Below the pieces are notes generated by a model. The model was given only the letters and a program-made list of their open reading frames with translations, did no database searches and was not told the DNA's origin. A stretch of 64,000 nucleotides of DNA. Origin: Sneathiella sp. HT1-7 (GTDB lineage Bacteria > Pseudomonadota > Alphaproteobacteria > Sneathiellales > Sneathiellaceae). Positions 42,221 through 50,787 of the stretch are shown here, one piece after another (position 1 is the stretch's first letter; the number at the start of each line of letters is the position of its first letter). The position numbers and the translations under genes were made by a program. Where the stretch lies: positions 124,001-188,000 of the forward strand of contig NZ_JAJFZN010000003.1 of NCBI RefSeq assembly GCF_020731145.1, read 5' to 3'.

Positions 42221-42994
42221 ATGGTTTATCAGCCAGTGCTTCTGGATAAGAAAGACGGCGTCGCCCTTGTCACATTGAACCGGCCGGACGCAGGAAATGC
42301 GAGCGATGCGGAAATGGCGCATGAATTAATCGCGCTCTGGCCGAAATTGAGTGAGGATGAAGACGTTCGTGCCGTTGTTCTGACGGGCGCGGGGACACGT
42401 CATTTCTGTACCGGTGCGGATATGAAGCTTGCATCCGACAAGGGCGATACGGGGTTTGATGCCTGGGGCGATATTCCAGAGGATTTTTATAAGCCAGTAA
42501 TTTGCGCCGTTAATGGCGTCGTTGCCGGCGGCGGCTGGCATTTTATGTGGCAGGCTGACTTTGCGATTGCAGCGGAAAATGCCACTTTTTTGGAACCGCA
42601 TGTGAGCGTCGGGTGGGTTCCGCTTCGGGAAATGCTGGGGATGGCGCTTCGCGTTCCGCAGGGTCCGATCCGCCGGATGGCCTATATGGGGACTGCCGAG
42701 CGTATGGATGCAAAGCGTGCTTATGAACTCGGGGTTGTGACTGAGGTTGTCCCGATTGAGGAACTGGTCGATCGGGCAATGGAGATTGCGACGGTCATCG
42801 CCAATCAGGCGCCGCTCGCGGTGCAGGCAACAAAGGAAACATTTCAGCGTGCGTTCGACCTGCGCTATGCATGGCGCCCGCTGTATGATCATATGCACGA
42901 AAAGCGGATCCAGGTTGACTGGGAGAGTGAAGATGGCAAGGAGGGACCGCGCGCCTTTGCCGAAAAACGTGCGCCAGTCTGGAAGGGTCGTTAG
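42221..42994 (+). CDS. Enoyl-CoA hydratase/isomerase family protein
   Basis: The 257-residue protein has the crotonase fold: VALVTLNRPDAGNAS at the start, oxyanion-hole region GTRHFCTGADMKLA (near residue 60), VVAGGGWHFMWQADFAIAAE (near residue 98), and FLEPHVSVGWVPL, where acid/base residues usually lie. Crotonases hydrate, isomerise or cleave acyl-CoA thioesters. It is the first gene of a three-gene operon with a CoA-transferase and an acyl-CoA dehydrogenase. Two MarR-type boxes precede it. The CoA-transferase start follows its stop by 2 bases. Confidence 0.92.
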   Translation: MVYQPVLLDKKDGVALVTLNRPDAGNASDAEMAHELIALWPKLSEDEDVRAVVLTGAGTRHFCTGADMKLASDKGDTGFDAWGDIPEDFYKPVICAVNGVVAGGGWHFMWQADFAIAAENATFLEPHVSVGWVPLREMLGMALRVPQGPIRRMAYMGTAERMDAKRAYELGVVTEVVPIEELVDRAMEIATVIANQAPLAVQATKETFQRAFDLRYAWRPLYDHMHEKRIQVDWESEDGKEGPRAFAEKRAPVWKGR

Positions 42995-42996
42995 GG

Positions 42997-44247
42997 ATGG
43001 CGCAGGAGCAATCCATGCCTGAGAATGCGAGTTTGCTCTCAAATTTGCGGGTCCTGGATATTTCCAGCTACATTGCGGCACCCGCCGCGGCAACGATACT
43101 TGGTGACTTCGGGGCCGATGTGATAAAAATTGAACCCGTGGGAGCGGGTGATGCCTATCGTGTATTTCAGAATTCACCGGGAAATCCGACAAGTGACGTT
43201 GCCTATGGCTGGCAAATGGATAACCGTAACAAACGGAGCCTTGCGCTCGATCTTGCGGGTGATGCCGGTCGCACGACCTTTAGAAGGATGGCAGCTCTTG
43301 CAGATGTCATTATCGTCAACTTGCCGCTTAAAAGCCGTTCAAAATTATCGCTCACATATGAGGACTTAAAGAGCCTTAACCCGAGAATGATTTATGCGTC
43401 CCTGACGGCCTATGGCGAAAAGGGACCAGAGGCCGACCGATCCGGATTTGATCATACTGCCTTGTGGGCCCGCACAGGCATGATGGACACGGTAAGGCCC
43501 GCCCCGGATGCGCCGCCGTCTCGTGCGGCTCTTGGCATGGGCGATCACGCTTCCGGCATGACGTTATTCGGGGCCATTATGATGGCGCTGTATCGGCGGG
43601 AAATAACAGGGGAAGGGACATCGGTGCAAACCAACCTAATGGCTAATGGTCTCTGGTGTAATGCCATACAGGTACAGGCTATGCTCTGTGGGGCAGAATA
43701 TGCCTATCGCCCGGCCCGTGAGAACGCGGATAATGCTCTGCATAATCTATACAAGACGTCGGACGATCGATGGTTTCATCTTATCGTCATCCCGGAGGAA
43801 AAGCGTTGGCCAGCTCTCTTGCAGATAATTGAGCGAGAGGATCTGTTGACGGATACAAGGTTCGATACCACGGCGAAACGGCACGCAAACGCTTCTGATC
43901 TGGTTAAAATTCTGGATGCGATCTTCCTTGGCCGAACCATGGAGTTCTGGCAGACAAAGCTCGATGCAGCAGGCATTCCTATAGGCGTGGTGCAGAGGCT
44001 GCGCGATATCCCGGAAGATCGGCAGATGAACGAAAGTGAAGCCCTTATGCCTTTTCACGGTTTAGACGGGCAGGTCGATCGCACCGTCAACAGCCCGCTT
44101 TGGATAGATGGAATGCCTAAAAGACCAGCGTACAGGGCTCCGGAAATTGGGGAACATAGCGAAGAAATACTAGCAGAATTCGGGTTCTCAGGTGAAGAGA
44201 TCAACGGTTTGCTGCGGGAGAGGGCGGTTAAATCGCTGGAAAAATAA
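42997..44247 (+). CDS. Class III CoA-transferase (CaiB/BaiF family)
   Basis: The 416-residue protein starts with LRVLDISSYIAAPAAATILG and GADVIKIEPVGAGDAYR, typical CaiB/BaiF N-terminal blocks. The catalytic aspartate is near residue 183 in LGMGDHASGM. NRNKRSLALDL and ADVIIVNLPL are further family marks. It transfers CoA between carboxylates, activating a carboxylic acid without ATP. An internal ATG at 43015 is also possible. It links the hydratase and acyl-CoA dehydrogenase and could activate the acid taken up by the TRAP system. Confidence 0.93.
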   Translation: MAQEQSMPENASLLSNLRVLDISSYIAAPAAATILGDFGADVIKIEPVGAGDAYRVFQNSPGNPTSDVAYGWQMDNRNKRSLALDLAGDAGRTTFRRMAALADVIIVNLPLKSRSKLSLTYEDLKSLNPRMIYASLTAYGEKGPEADRSGFDHTALWARTGMMDTVRPAPDAPPSRAALGMGDHASGMTLFGAIMMALYRREITGEGTSVQTNLMANGLWCNAIQVQAMLCGAEYAYRPARENADNALHNLYKTSDDRWFHLIVIPEEKRWPALLQIIEREDLLTDTRFDTTAKRHANASDLVKILDAIFLGRTMEFWQTKLDAAGIPIGVVQRLRDIPEDRQMNESEALMPFHGLDGQVDRTVNSPLWIDGMPKRPAYRAPEIGEHSEEILAEFGFSGEEINGLLRERAVKSLEK

Positions 44248-44300
44248 TAAGACAGCACCGGATAGACTGTTGGGTTCTTTGATGAGGGAGTAGGGCAACC

Positions 44301-45467
44301 ATGGATTTGGGATGGACAGAGGAGCAGGTGGCAATACAGGATGCCATCGATAGAAAATGCCGCAATTATGGCGATAACTACTGGCTGGAGAGAGATAAAG
44401 ACGGCCGGTTCCCGGAAGAGTTTGTGCGCGATATCGCCGAAGATGGCTGGCTCGGCATTGCGATGCCCGAAGAATTTGGTGGCGCAGGCCTCGGCCTGAC
44501 TGAAGCCTGCATTATGATGCAGACCATCACGCAGTCGGGCGCCGGATATACTGGCGGTGGTGGTGTGCATATCAATATTTTCGGTCCGAGCCCGATTGTC
44601 GCCTATGGAACCACCGAGCAAAAGCAACGTATGTTACCGCCGCTCATTCGCGGAGAAGATAGGTGCTGCTTTGGCGTAACAGAGCCTAATGCCGGTCTCG
44701 ATACCTCATCAATTGAAACACGCGCGGATTGGGATGGTGAAAAATACATTATCAACGGCCGCAAGATGTGGACATCCACTGCCCAGACCGCCAATAAAAT
44801 TCTTTTACTCGCCCGGACGACGCCGCGTGATGAAGCAGACAAACCAACCGGCGGGATGTCGCTTTTCTATACAGATCTCGACAGAAACTATGTCGATGTT
44901 CAGCGTATTGAAAAGATGGGACGCAAAGCTGTTGATTCCAACGCCGTCTTTATCGATGGGTTGCCAGTCTCTAAGGATGATTTGATCGGAGAGGAAGGAA
45001 AGGGGTTCAAGTATATCCTTCACGGAATGAACGCAGAACGTATTCTTATCGGGGCGGAAACTGTCGGTTTTGGTCGAGCAGGACTACGAAAAGCGGTGGA
45101 ATATGCGAAGGAGCGGGTTGTCTTCGGTCGGCCAATTGGCATGAACCAGGGAATTCAGCATCCATTGGCGGATGCATGGGCACAACTTGAGGCGGCAAAT
45201 CTAATGTGCTTTCAGGCAGCAAAGCTTTATGACGCCGGAAAGCCTTGTGGTGCGGAGGCAAACGCGGCCAAATATCTTGCGGCAGAGGCGGGCTTCACGG
45301 CCTGTGAAAGGGCTGTTCTGACACATGGTGGAATGGGGTATGCAAAGGAGTTCCATGTTGAACGATATTTTCGTGAAATATTCCTTGCGCGCATCGCACC
45401 CGTCAGCCGAGAAATGATCCTAAATTATATAGGAGAGCATGTTCTGGGCTTGCCAAAGTCCTACTGA
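44301..45467 (+). CDS. Acyl-CoA dehydrogenase family protein
   Basis: The 388-residue flavoprotein has the ACAD blocks: FGVTEPNAGLDTSSIETRAD (near residue 120), DKYIINGRKMWTSTAQTANK-like substrate loop, FGRPIGMNQGIQHPLADAWA and HGGMGYAKEFHVERYFRE. The usual YEGT motif that carries the catalytic glutamate in medium-chain enzymes is missing; the same position reads ARIAPVSREM. A glutamate elsewhere may act instead, as in isovaleryl-CoA type enzymes, or the reaction may not be a classical dehydrogenation. It is last in the enoyl-CoA hydratase operon. Confidence 0.92.
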   Translation: MDLGWTEEQVAIQDAIDRKCRNYGDNYWLERDKDGRFPEEFVRDIAEDGWLGIAMPEEFGGAGLGLTEACIMMQTITQSGAGYTGGGGVHINIFGPSPIVAYGTTEQKQRMLPPLIRGEDRCCFGVTEPNAGLDTSSIETRADWDGEKYIINGRKMWTSTAQTANKILLLARTTPRDEADKPTGGMSLFYTDLDRNYVDVQRIEKMGRKAVDSNAVFIDGLPVSKDDLIGEEGKGFKYILHGMNAERILIGAETVGFGRAGLRKAVEYAKERVVFGRPIGMNQGIQHPLADAWAQLEAANLMCFQAAKLYDAGKPCGAEANAAKYLAAEAGFTACERAVLTHGGMGYAKEFHVERYFREIFLARIAPVSREMILNYIGEHVLGLPKSY

Positions 45468-45497
45468 ATGCCTTGAATATGCTCAATTAGTGTTTTC

Positions 45498-45525
45498 TTG
45501 ACAATAATTAGATATCTAATAATAT
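45498..45525 (+). promoter_or_regulatory. Promoter of the TRAP operon
   Basis: TTGACA (45498-45503), a spacer of 16 bases and TAATAT (45520-45525). The operator copy at 45507 lies fully within this promoter. The dctP-type ATG follows at 45642 with AGGGAGAAAG upstream. Confidence 0.65.
45507..45520. promoter_or_regulatory. MarR-type operator, copy 3 (ATTAGATATCTAAT)
   Basis: A perfect 14-base palindrome, identical to those at 42148 and 50743, filling the spacer of the TTGACA/TAATAT promoter. Confidence 0.75.
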
Positions 45526-45641
45526 TTTTGGGTAAAAAGCTGAACGCAATGAAACAGGTGAAAAATAACGATAAAAGTTGAGGGTGTTTTTCTTGGGATC
45601 AGCCGTCGACTTTTCAGCATAATTAGCAGGGAGAAAGTGTT

Positions 45642-46712
45642 ATGAAATTAATGAAAAAATGCTCGGCCGCCATGGCGGCTCTAGCGATATCAGGAACGTT
45701 TGCGCTCGCATCGACGGCCGCGGCGGAAACAACTCTGCGCTGGTCCGATGGTCAGCCAAATCGTGGCGTGAATTCTGAAACATTGCAGTGGATGGCAAAC
45801 GAACTGGAAAAACGAAGTGACGGCGATCTCGGCGTAGAATTCCATTGGGGCGGGGCATTGTTTAAGTCGAAATCTGCCGTCAAGGGCGTAGGTACTCGAT
45901 CCGCAGACATTGCAACGATTATTGCGGCATATACACCAAAAGAACTCGTCGCCTACAGTGTCGGGGATATTCCGCTTCCAAACTCTGACGTCTGGGTCGG
46001 CATGCGCGCCATGTATGAATTGGCTACCACACACCCGGCTCTTAAAAAGATGTTTGACGATCTGAACCTGGTGTATCTCACCAATCTCTCGACCAGTGCG
46101 ATTGAAGTCCTGTGTAAAGACAAGTTCATCAATACACTGGATGATCTAAAGGGTGTAAAAATGCGGGCTGTCGGCCCCTATGGTCGTATATTCAAGGACC
46201 TTGGTGCCGATGTCGCGCGATTGAGCCAGGCGAAAGTCTATAACGCGCTGGACTCTGGAATTGTTGAGTGTAATCAGAACTATATGTACTCAATCGAAGT
46301 CTATAAGCAGAATGACGTAGCAAAGAAGCTGACGAAGCTTGATTGGGGGCAACATCTTGGCTTCGGCGTCGTGATGAACAAGGAGACATACGGGGGATTG
46401 TCCGATGAAAACCGTCAGGTTTTGCAGGAAGTATCCTCTGACTTCATTGATCAGTTTGCGCGTCGCATACAGGAAGCAAATATCAAGGCACTTGAAAGAA
46501 TGACGAGCGGGGATAGCCCACTGGAAGTTGTCGAAATGGATCCGAATGAAAAGGCCAAGCTGGAGAAAATGGGATTTGATACAGTCCCGAACTGGATTGA
46601 GCGGGCAAATGATGCAGGACTTCCCGGTCAGGACATTTTCGATAGCTACATGGCACTTGTCGCGAAATATGAAAAAATTCGTGATGAAAAAGGTTATCCG
46701 TGGAACAACTAG
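45642..46712 (+). CDS. TRAP transporter substrate-binding protein (DctP type)
   Basis: The 356-residue precursor has a signal peptide (MKLMKKCSAAMAALAISGTF, cleavage near AAA-ETT) and the DctP fold: LRWSDGQPNRGVNSETLQWM, ELEKRSDGDLGVEFHWGGAL, LDDLKGVKMRAVGPYGRIFK and NALDSGIVECNQ. The periplasmic protein feeds carboxylated ligands to the DctQM pair encoded next. Its place in the MarR-type regulon with a Rieske oxygenase of the phthalate group suggests an aromatic or cyclic carboxylate. Overlaps dctQ by 13 bases. Confidence 0.92.
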   Translation: MKLMKKCSAAMAALAISGTFALASTAAAETTLRWSDGQPNRGVNSETLQWMANELEKRSDGDLGVEFHWGGALFKSKSAVKGVGTRSADIATIIAAYTPKELVAYSVGDIPLPNSDVWVGMRAMYELATTHPALKKMFDDLNLVYLTNLSTSAIEVLCKDKFINTLDDLKGVKMRAVGPYGRIFKDLGADVARLSQAKVYNALDSGIVECNQNYMYSIEVYKQNDVAKKLTKLDWGQHLGFGVVMNKETYGGLSDENRQVLQEVSSDFIDQFARRIQEANIKALERMTSGDSPLEVVEMDPNEKAKLEKMGFDTVPNWIERANDAGLPGQDIFDSYMALVAKYEKIRDEKGYPWNN

Positions 46713-47257
46713 ATCTCCCGAATGAGCGATCGCAGGTCCATAGAGGTGTGGACCCTGCGTTCCTCGTCTGGCTTGAAAATGCCGGCGTGGTCGTCTCATC
46801 CATTGCAATCGTTATTCTCGCGGGTGTTATCACCATATCTGTCGTGGGCCGAACGTTTTTTGGCTCAATGATACCGGATGACCTTGTTATTTCCGGAGAA
46901 CTGATGGTGACGCTTGTTGCTCTCCCATGGGCCTATATTACAGCGGAGCGTGGCCATATCGCCGTGGAGCTTTTTACGAACTGGACGTCGGAGCGGGCGA
47001 GAATAAGGCTGGATATCTTGGCGGCTGTTGTTGGTCTGGCCATGATTGGCCCGCTTACTTGGGCAACCGGTATTGCGCTTTGGCAGGCGATTGATTATGG
47101 CAGCTATTTTGATGGCGAGTTTTATTTGCCGGAATGGCCCGGCCGGTCGATGTTTTTTCTCGGATTTTTAATGGTGTTGATCAGGCTTCTCCTTATTCTG
47201 GTGACGGATATTACGCGCTTGATTTATCACGGTAAGACAGAAAAAGGGCGCAGGTAA
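46700..47257 (+). CDS. TRAP transporter small permease (DctQ type)
   Basis: The 185-residue protein starts with GTG at 46700, with AAAAAGG upstream, and overlaps dctP by 13 bases. It has four membrane segments; VVGRTFFGSMIPDDLVISGE and PWAYITAERGHIAVELF are typical DctQ blocks. It associates with DctM in the inner membrane. Its stop overlaps the dctM start by one base. Confidence 0.9.
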   Translation: MEQLDLPNERSQVHRGVDPAFLVWLENAGVVVSSIAIVILAGVITISVVGRTFFGSMIPDDLVISGELMVTLVALPWAYITAERGHIAVELFTNWTSERARIRLDILAAVVGLAMIGPLTWATGIALWQAIDYGSYFDGEFYLPEWPGRSMFFLGFLMVLIRLLLILVTDITRLIYHGKTEKGRR

Positions 47258-48600
47258 TGGATCCGTTTTTACTCGGTATTTGCGGTTTTGCGATTGTTGT
47301 TATTCTGCTTGCACTTCGGGTCCCGATTGCTTTCTGTCTGGGTTCTATTGCGGTCGCCTGTACATTTTTGTTCTATGCTTGGCCTCATGGTGGGGAATTC
47401 AACGGCCCGGCAGGGTGGCGCTCGGCAACGACTATCCTGACATCAAATAGCTATGATTTTGTTCATTCTTTTGAACTCACGATGGTTCCCTTGTTTATCC
47501 TGCTAAGTCAGGTGGCCTATCATGCTGGTATAACGACGGAAATATATAATTCCGCACGAGTGTGGCTTGCGCGCGTGCCAGGTGGTCTGGCAATTGCCTC
47601 CATCCTTGGCTGTGGCGGATTCTCGGCTATTACCGGGTCTAGTGTTGCCTGTGCGGCGGCAATGGGCAGGATCTGTACGCCAGAGATGCTCAAGGCAGGA
47701 TATGGCCAACGGCTCGCAACGTCTTCTGTTGCTGTAGGCGGGACATTGGGATCACTTATTCCGCCAAGTGTGCCCTTTATCCTTTATGGAATTTTTACAG
47801 AAACCTCGATCAGCAAGCTTTTCCTTGCGGGTATTCTGCCCGGCATTATTTCACTTGTCGGCTATATTATTGTGGTTTTTATCTGGGTTAAGATTAACCC
47901 TAAAGAAGCACCGGCATTTACTGAAGAAAAACGGCCTGGGGATCGTCGCCGTGCCGCGCTGCGGGCTTGGCCTGCTGTTCTGCTGTTCTTGATTATCGTT
48001 GTTGGAATTTATGGCGGACTTTTTACCACAACGGAAGCCGCCGGTATAAGTGCTGTGACCGCAGTTGTACTTGGCGTTGTATTGCGGCGTTTGAGCCTCG
48101 CCAGCTTCATTTTGTCACTGCGCGAGACAGCCTATCAAACGGCTATGATCTTCATGATCGTCTTCGGCGCGAAGATTTTCGTCTCCTTCATCTCGCTCAC
48201 CGGAGTGTCGCCTTGGTTGATCGCGGAGGTTCAGGCCGCGAATGTCTCCGACTGGATCGTTATTGCGATACTGTGCCTGATGTTTCTTGTACTGGGCATG
48301 TTCCTGGATCCGATTGGCATCTTGCTTCTGACCCTTCCGGTTTCAATCCCATTGATTGAGAATATGGGGCTGGATCTGATCTGGTTTGGCGTCATTGTTG
48401 TGAAATTGCTGGAAATTGGGCTGATAACGCCGCCTGTCGGTTTAAACGCCTTTATAATCAAGGCGGTCGGTGGAAAGGATATTCAGATACATTCCATATT
48501 TGCCGGCATTTCGCGGTTTCTGATTGCGGAGGTAGTGATCCTTGTCCTTTTGCTGCTATTCCCGATTTTATCGCTGATAATACCAAATACTATGTATTGA
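47257..48600 (+). CDS. TRAP transporter large permease (DctM type)
   Basis: The 447-residue protein has about twelve membrane segments with DctM features: FELTMVPLFILLSQVAYHAG (near residue 70), GSSVACAAAMGRICTPEMLK (near residue 128), GTLGSLIPPSVPFILYGIFT and MFLDPIGILLLTLPVSIPL. It drives sodium-coupled uptake. Its start overlaps the small permease stop. The downstream 200 bases before the MarR gene contain no clear terminator. Confidence 0.95.
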   Translation: MDPFLLGICGFAIVVILLALRVPIAFCLGSIAVACTFLFYAWPHGGEFNGPAGWRSATTILTSNSYDFVHSFELTMVPLFILLSQVAYHAGITTEIYNSARVWLARVPGGLAIASILGCGGFSAITGSSVACAAAMGRICTPEMLKAGYGQRLATSSVAVGGTLGSLIPPSVPFILYGIFTETSISKLFLAGILPGIISLVGYIIVVFIWVKINPKEAPAFTEEKRPGDRRRAALRAWPAVLLFLIIVVGIYGGLFTTTEAAGISAVTAVVLGVVLRRLSLASFILSLRETAYQTAMIFMIVFGAKIFVSFISLTGVSPWLIAEVQAANVSDWIVIAILCLMFLVLGMFLDPIGILLLTLPVSIPLIENMGLDLIWFGVIVVKLLEIGLITPPVGLNAFIIKAVGGKDIQIHSIFAGISRFLIAEVVILVLLLLFPILSLIIPNTMY

Positions 48601-48800
48601 AGGTTGCGAAACCATCCGCATATTGACATATCACCTTGATGTCGGAAATAGATCAGAAAGAGGCGTAAATATTTGCTACTCACCTGTTTCGGTTCTATAC
48701 ACAGCTTTAGCCGGTCATGTAGAGTTTTAATGTTTAACATTGCGGGCGATAAAGTATCACTCGGCCACAGAATATGTAATATCGCAACTTTAAGGCAATT

Positions 48801-49361
48801 ATGGTCAGACAAAAAAAATTAACAGTTGAAGCGGATGCTACAACTCAGGCTATTCTTGAACATTGGGATCATATCAAGCCCGATGACAGGGTCGCCCATC
48901 TTGTCAGGGATGTCGCTCGGGGGTTTACGCGGTCGTTACAAACCCGTCTGGGAGATCATGGAGTGTCTTTTGGGCATTGGATATTCCTTCGCGCGATGTG
49001 GCATAAAGATGGGGTGACACAACGCGATCTTGCGGTTCAGGTCGGCTTGACGGAGCCAACAACCCACACGGCAATCACCAAAATGGTAGAGCTGGGATAT
49101 GTCAGCCGCCGTCGTAAGGAAGGCAATCTGAAAAAGCAATATATCTTTCTGACAAAGGAGGGGAGGGCTCTCGAAAATAAGCTTGTACCGCTCGCTCAGG
49201 AAGTGAATAAGATTGCGCTTGCCGGGATTGATGATGAAACACAAATGATTGTCCGTAACAGCTTGCTGACTATGATCTATAACCTTGCTGTCGATGAAGC
49301 GCATGCGCTTGCCGATGGGAAGAAAATCCCTTCGACAAGAAGCCTTGGCATAAGAAGCTGA
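48801..49361 (+). CDS. MarR family transcriptional regulator
   Basis: The 186-residue protein has the MarR winged helix: RAMWHKDGVTQRDLAVQVGL, then TEPTTHTAITKMVELGYVSR and RRRKEGNLKKQYIFLTKEGR, the wing. It lies between the TRAP operon and the Rieske gene, in the middle of the set of promoters that carry TTAGATATCTAA, and is the only MarR in the window. MarR dimers bind such short AT-rich palindromes and release them on binding phenolic or CoA-linked ligands, so it is the natural owner of the box. No copy is seen in front of its own gene, so it may be constitutive. It converges with the Rieske gene, 16 bases apart. Confidence 0.92.
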   Translation: MVRQKKLTVEADATTQAILEHWDHIKPDDRVAHLVRDVARGFTRSLQTRLGDHGVSFGHWIFLRAMWHKDGVTQRDLAVQVGLTEPTTHTAITKMVELGYVSRRRKEGNLKKQYIFLTKEGRALENKLVPLAQEVNKIALAGIDDETQMIVRNSLLTMIYNLAVDEAHALADGKKIPSTRSLGIRS

Positions 49362-49377
49362 ATTTGTCCTTGTTCGA

Positions 49378-50682
49378 TTAAGACGCCGCTTTTCCCATGT
49401 TACTCAGGAACATTTGTTCAGTCTCCTCGGTCCCGAGAGTGAGCCAATCGGTGCCTTTCGGAATAATTCCCTGATAGGATGAAATTTCAACCTGAGGGAT
49501 ATGCGGGTCTGAAATTCCGATCGGGCCGGCCTTTCCATCTCGGAAATTTTTGACGGCGTCGACCATCAGGCGACGGAACTCGACTACCGCAAAGTCGCTT
49601 GCTCCTAGAGTGTCCCGGCTACGATTGACAGTTTTTCCCATACTCACCCACATGGCAATATCCTGATTGGGTATGCCGGGGAGGCCGGTGAAGCTCCCGT
49701 TGTTCATAAGTTCCCGATCCTGCAAAAAATCATTCTCAAGGGTTCGGGTGCTGTTGTAGTCGCTGTCTATATCCTCCCCCATGACGAGCCGATTGAACTG
49801 CCGCCATTGTTCCGTGCCGACTGTCGCTTCGCCGCCCCAGGATAGAAAGTAAAACCAGCTGCTTTCATCGTCGGCTGGCACAACGATACTGGCGACGTTA
49901 TAGGATGAGTTCGGCGGGATCAGGGAGATAAATGGCGCAACATATACCGTGACCCGTGCATAGTCGTGTGTTCGCGCATCCTTGATCGGCCTTCTGAGCG
50001 CGACATAGCGAAACCCATAGGGTGTGGTTTGAGTGATCATTCTGGGAGCCTTGTCCGTCGACGGGCGTGTCCAGTTCTTTTCTGTTGCGCCAGCGGAGTC
50101 AACTCGGGCCGGCACCATGTCTGTGGAGTGAAGAGTAGAGGAGTGCGCGGAATCAATCTGCCCTTCCTGAATCTGGGCCCAATTGCAGGGCACCTTGACT
50201 TTAGCGATGGAGATCGGAGTTTGATCATCCGGGGCGAATGGGGGGCGCTCAAATGCAGGTATCTTTTCTGGCGGCCCCATGTAGGCCCAAACGAATCCTC
50301 CCGTTTCCTCCGTTGGGTAGGATTTGATCTTCACCTTCCTTTTCATTGGGCTATCCGCTGGCTCGGACGGCATTTCGATGACATTGCCCGCGACATCAAA
50401 TTTCCAACCGTGATAAAGACAACGAAGGCCGCATTGTTCATTCCGGCCATAAACAAGAGATGGACCTCTATGCGGGCAGAATTCATCCAAAAGACCAATC
50501 TTTCCGTCACTATCGCGGAACGCAACCAGGTCTTCGCCCATAAGCCGGACACGAACCGGCTTGCCGTCGGCAATAAGCTCTTCTGACATTAGGGCAGGGA
50601 TCCAATGGCGCCGCATCATCTGGCCCATCGGAGCGTCGCCCTCTACACGGCATAAGAGATCATTCTCTTCTGATGTCAGCAT
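49378..50682 (-). CDS. Rieske non-heme iron oxygenase alpha subunit (phthalate dioxygenase-like)
   Basis: The 434-residue protein has the Rieske 2Fe-2S ligands Cys69/His71 (FCPHRG) and Cys88/His91 (RCLYHGW). The mononuclear iron site shows Asp177, His180 and His185 in DSAHSSTLH (DxxHxxxxH). Size and motif spacing fit the single-component alpha-only phthalate 4,5-dioxygenase / vanillate demethylase group. Its electron donor is the reductase gene starting 106 bases away on the other strand. The shared gap has a MarR-type box. The expected reaction is ring dihydroxylation (or demethylation) of an aromatic acid in the cytosol. The substrate is inferred only from the neighbours. Confidence 0.93.
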   Translation of the reverse strand: MLTSEENDLLCRVEGDAPMGQMMRRHWIPALMSEELIADGKPVRVRLMGEDLVAFRDSDGKIGLLDEFCPHRGPSLVYGRNEQCGLRCLYHGWKFDVAGNVIEMPSEPADSPMKRKVKIKSYPTEETGGFVWAYMGPPEKIPAFERPPFAPDDQTPISIAKVKVPCNWAQIQEGQIDSAHSSTLHSTDMVPARVDSAGATEKNWTRPSTDKAPRMITQTTPYGFRYVALRRPIKDARTHDYARVTVYVAPFISLIPPNSSYNVASIVVPADDESSWFYFLSWGGEATVGTEQWRQFNRLVMGEDIDSDYNSTRTLENDFLQDRELMNNGSFTGLPGIPNQDIAMWVSMGKTVNRSRDTLGASDFAVVEFRRLMVDAVKNFRDGKAGPIGISDPHIPQVEISSYQGIIPKGTDWLTLGTEETEQMFLSNMGKAAS

Positions 50683-50729
50683 AACGGTCTCCAGCTTTTC
50701 TCTATCTTTCGCAAGAGTGTTTCTAGTTC

Positions 50730-50758
50730 TTGCAAATTTATAATTAGATATCTAATAT
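50730..50758 (+). promoter_or_regulatory. Promoter of the reductase operon
   Basis: TTGCAA (50730-50735), a spacer of 17 bases, and TAATAT (50753-50758). The operator copy at 50743 covers the end of the spacer and the first part of the -10. The transcript would begin about 23 bases before the ATG at 50788. Confidence 0.55.
50743..50756. promoter_or_regulatory. MarR-type operator, copy 4 (ATTAGATATCTAAT)
   Basis: A perfect 14-base palindrome in the 105-base gap between the divergent Rieske and reductase genes, so one site can control both. Confidence 0.75.
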
Positions 50759-50787
50759 TATTTTTAGAATATAGCCACTAGGTCCTT

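Noticed and set aside
49966-50586. 206-codon open frame on the plus strand
   Set aside because: It is antisense to the Rieske oxygenase, whose iron ligands are intact on the other strand.
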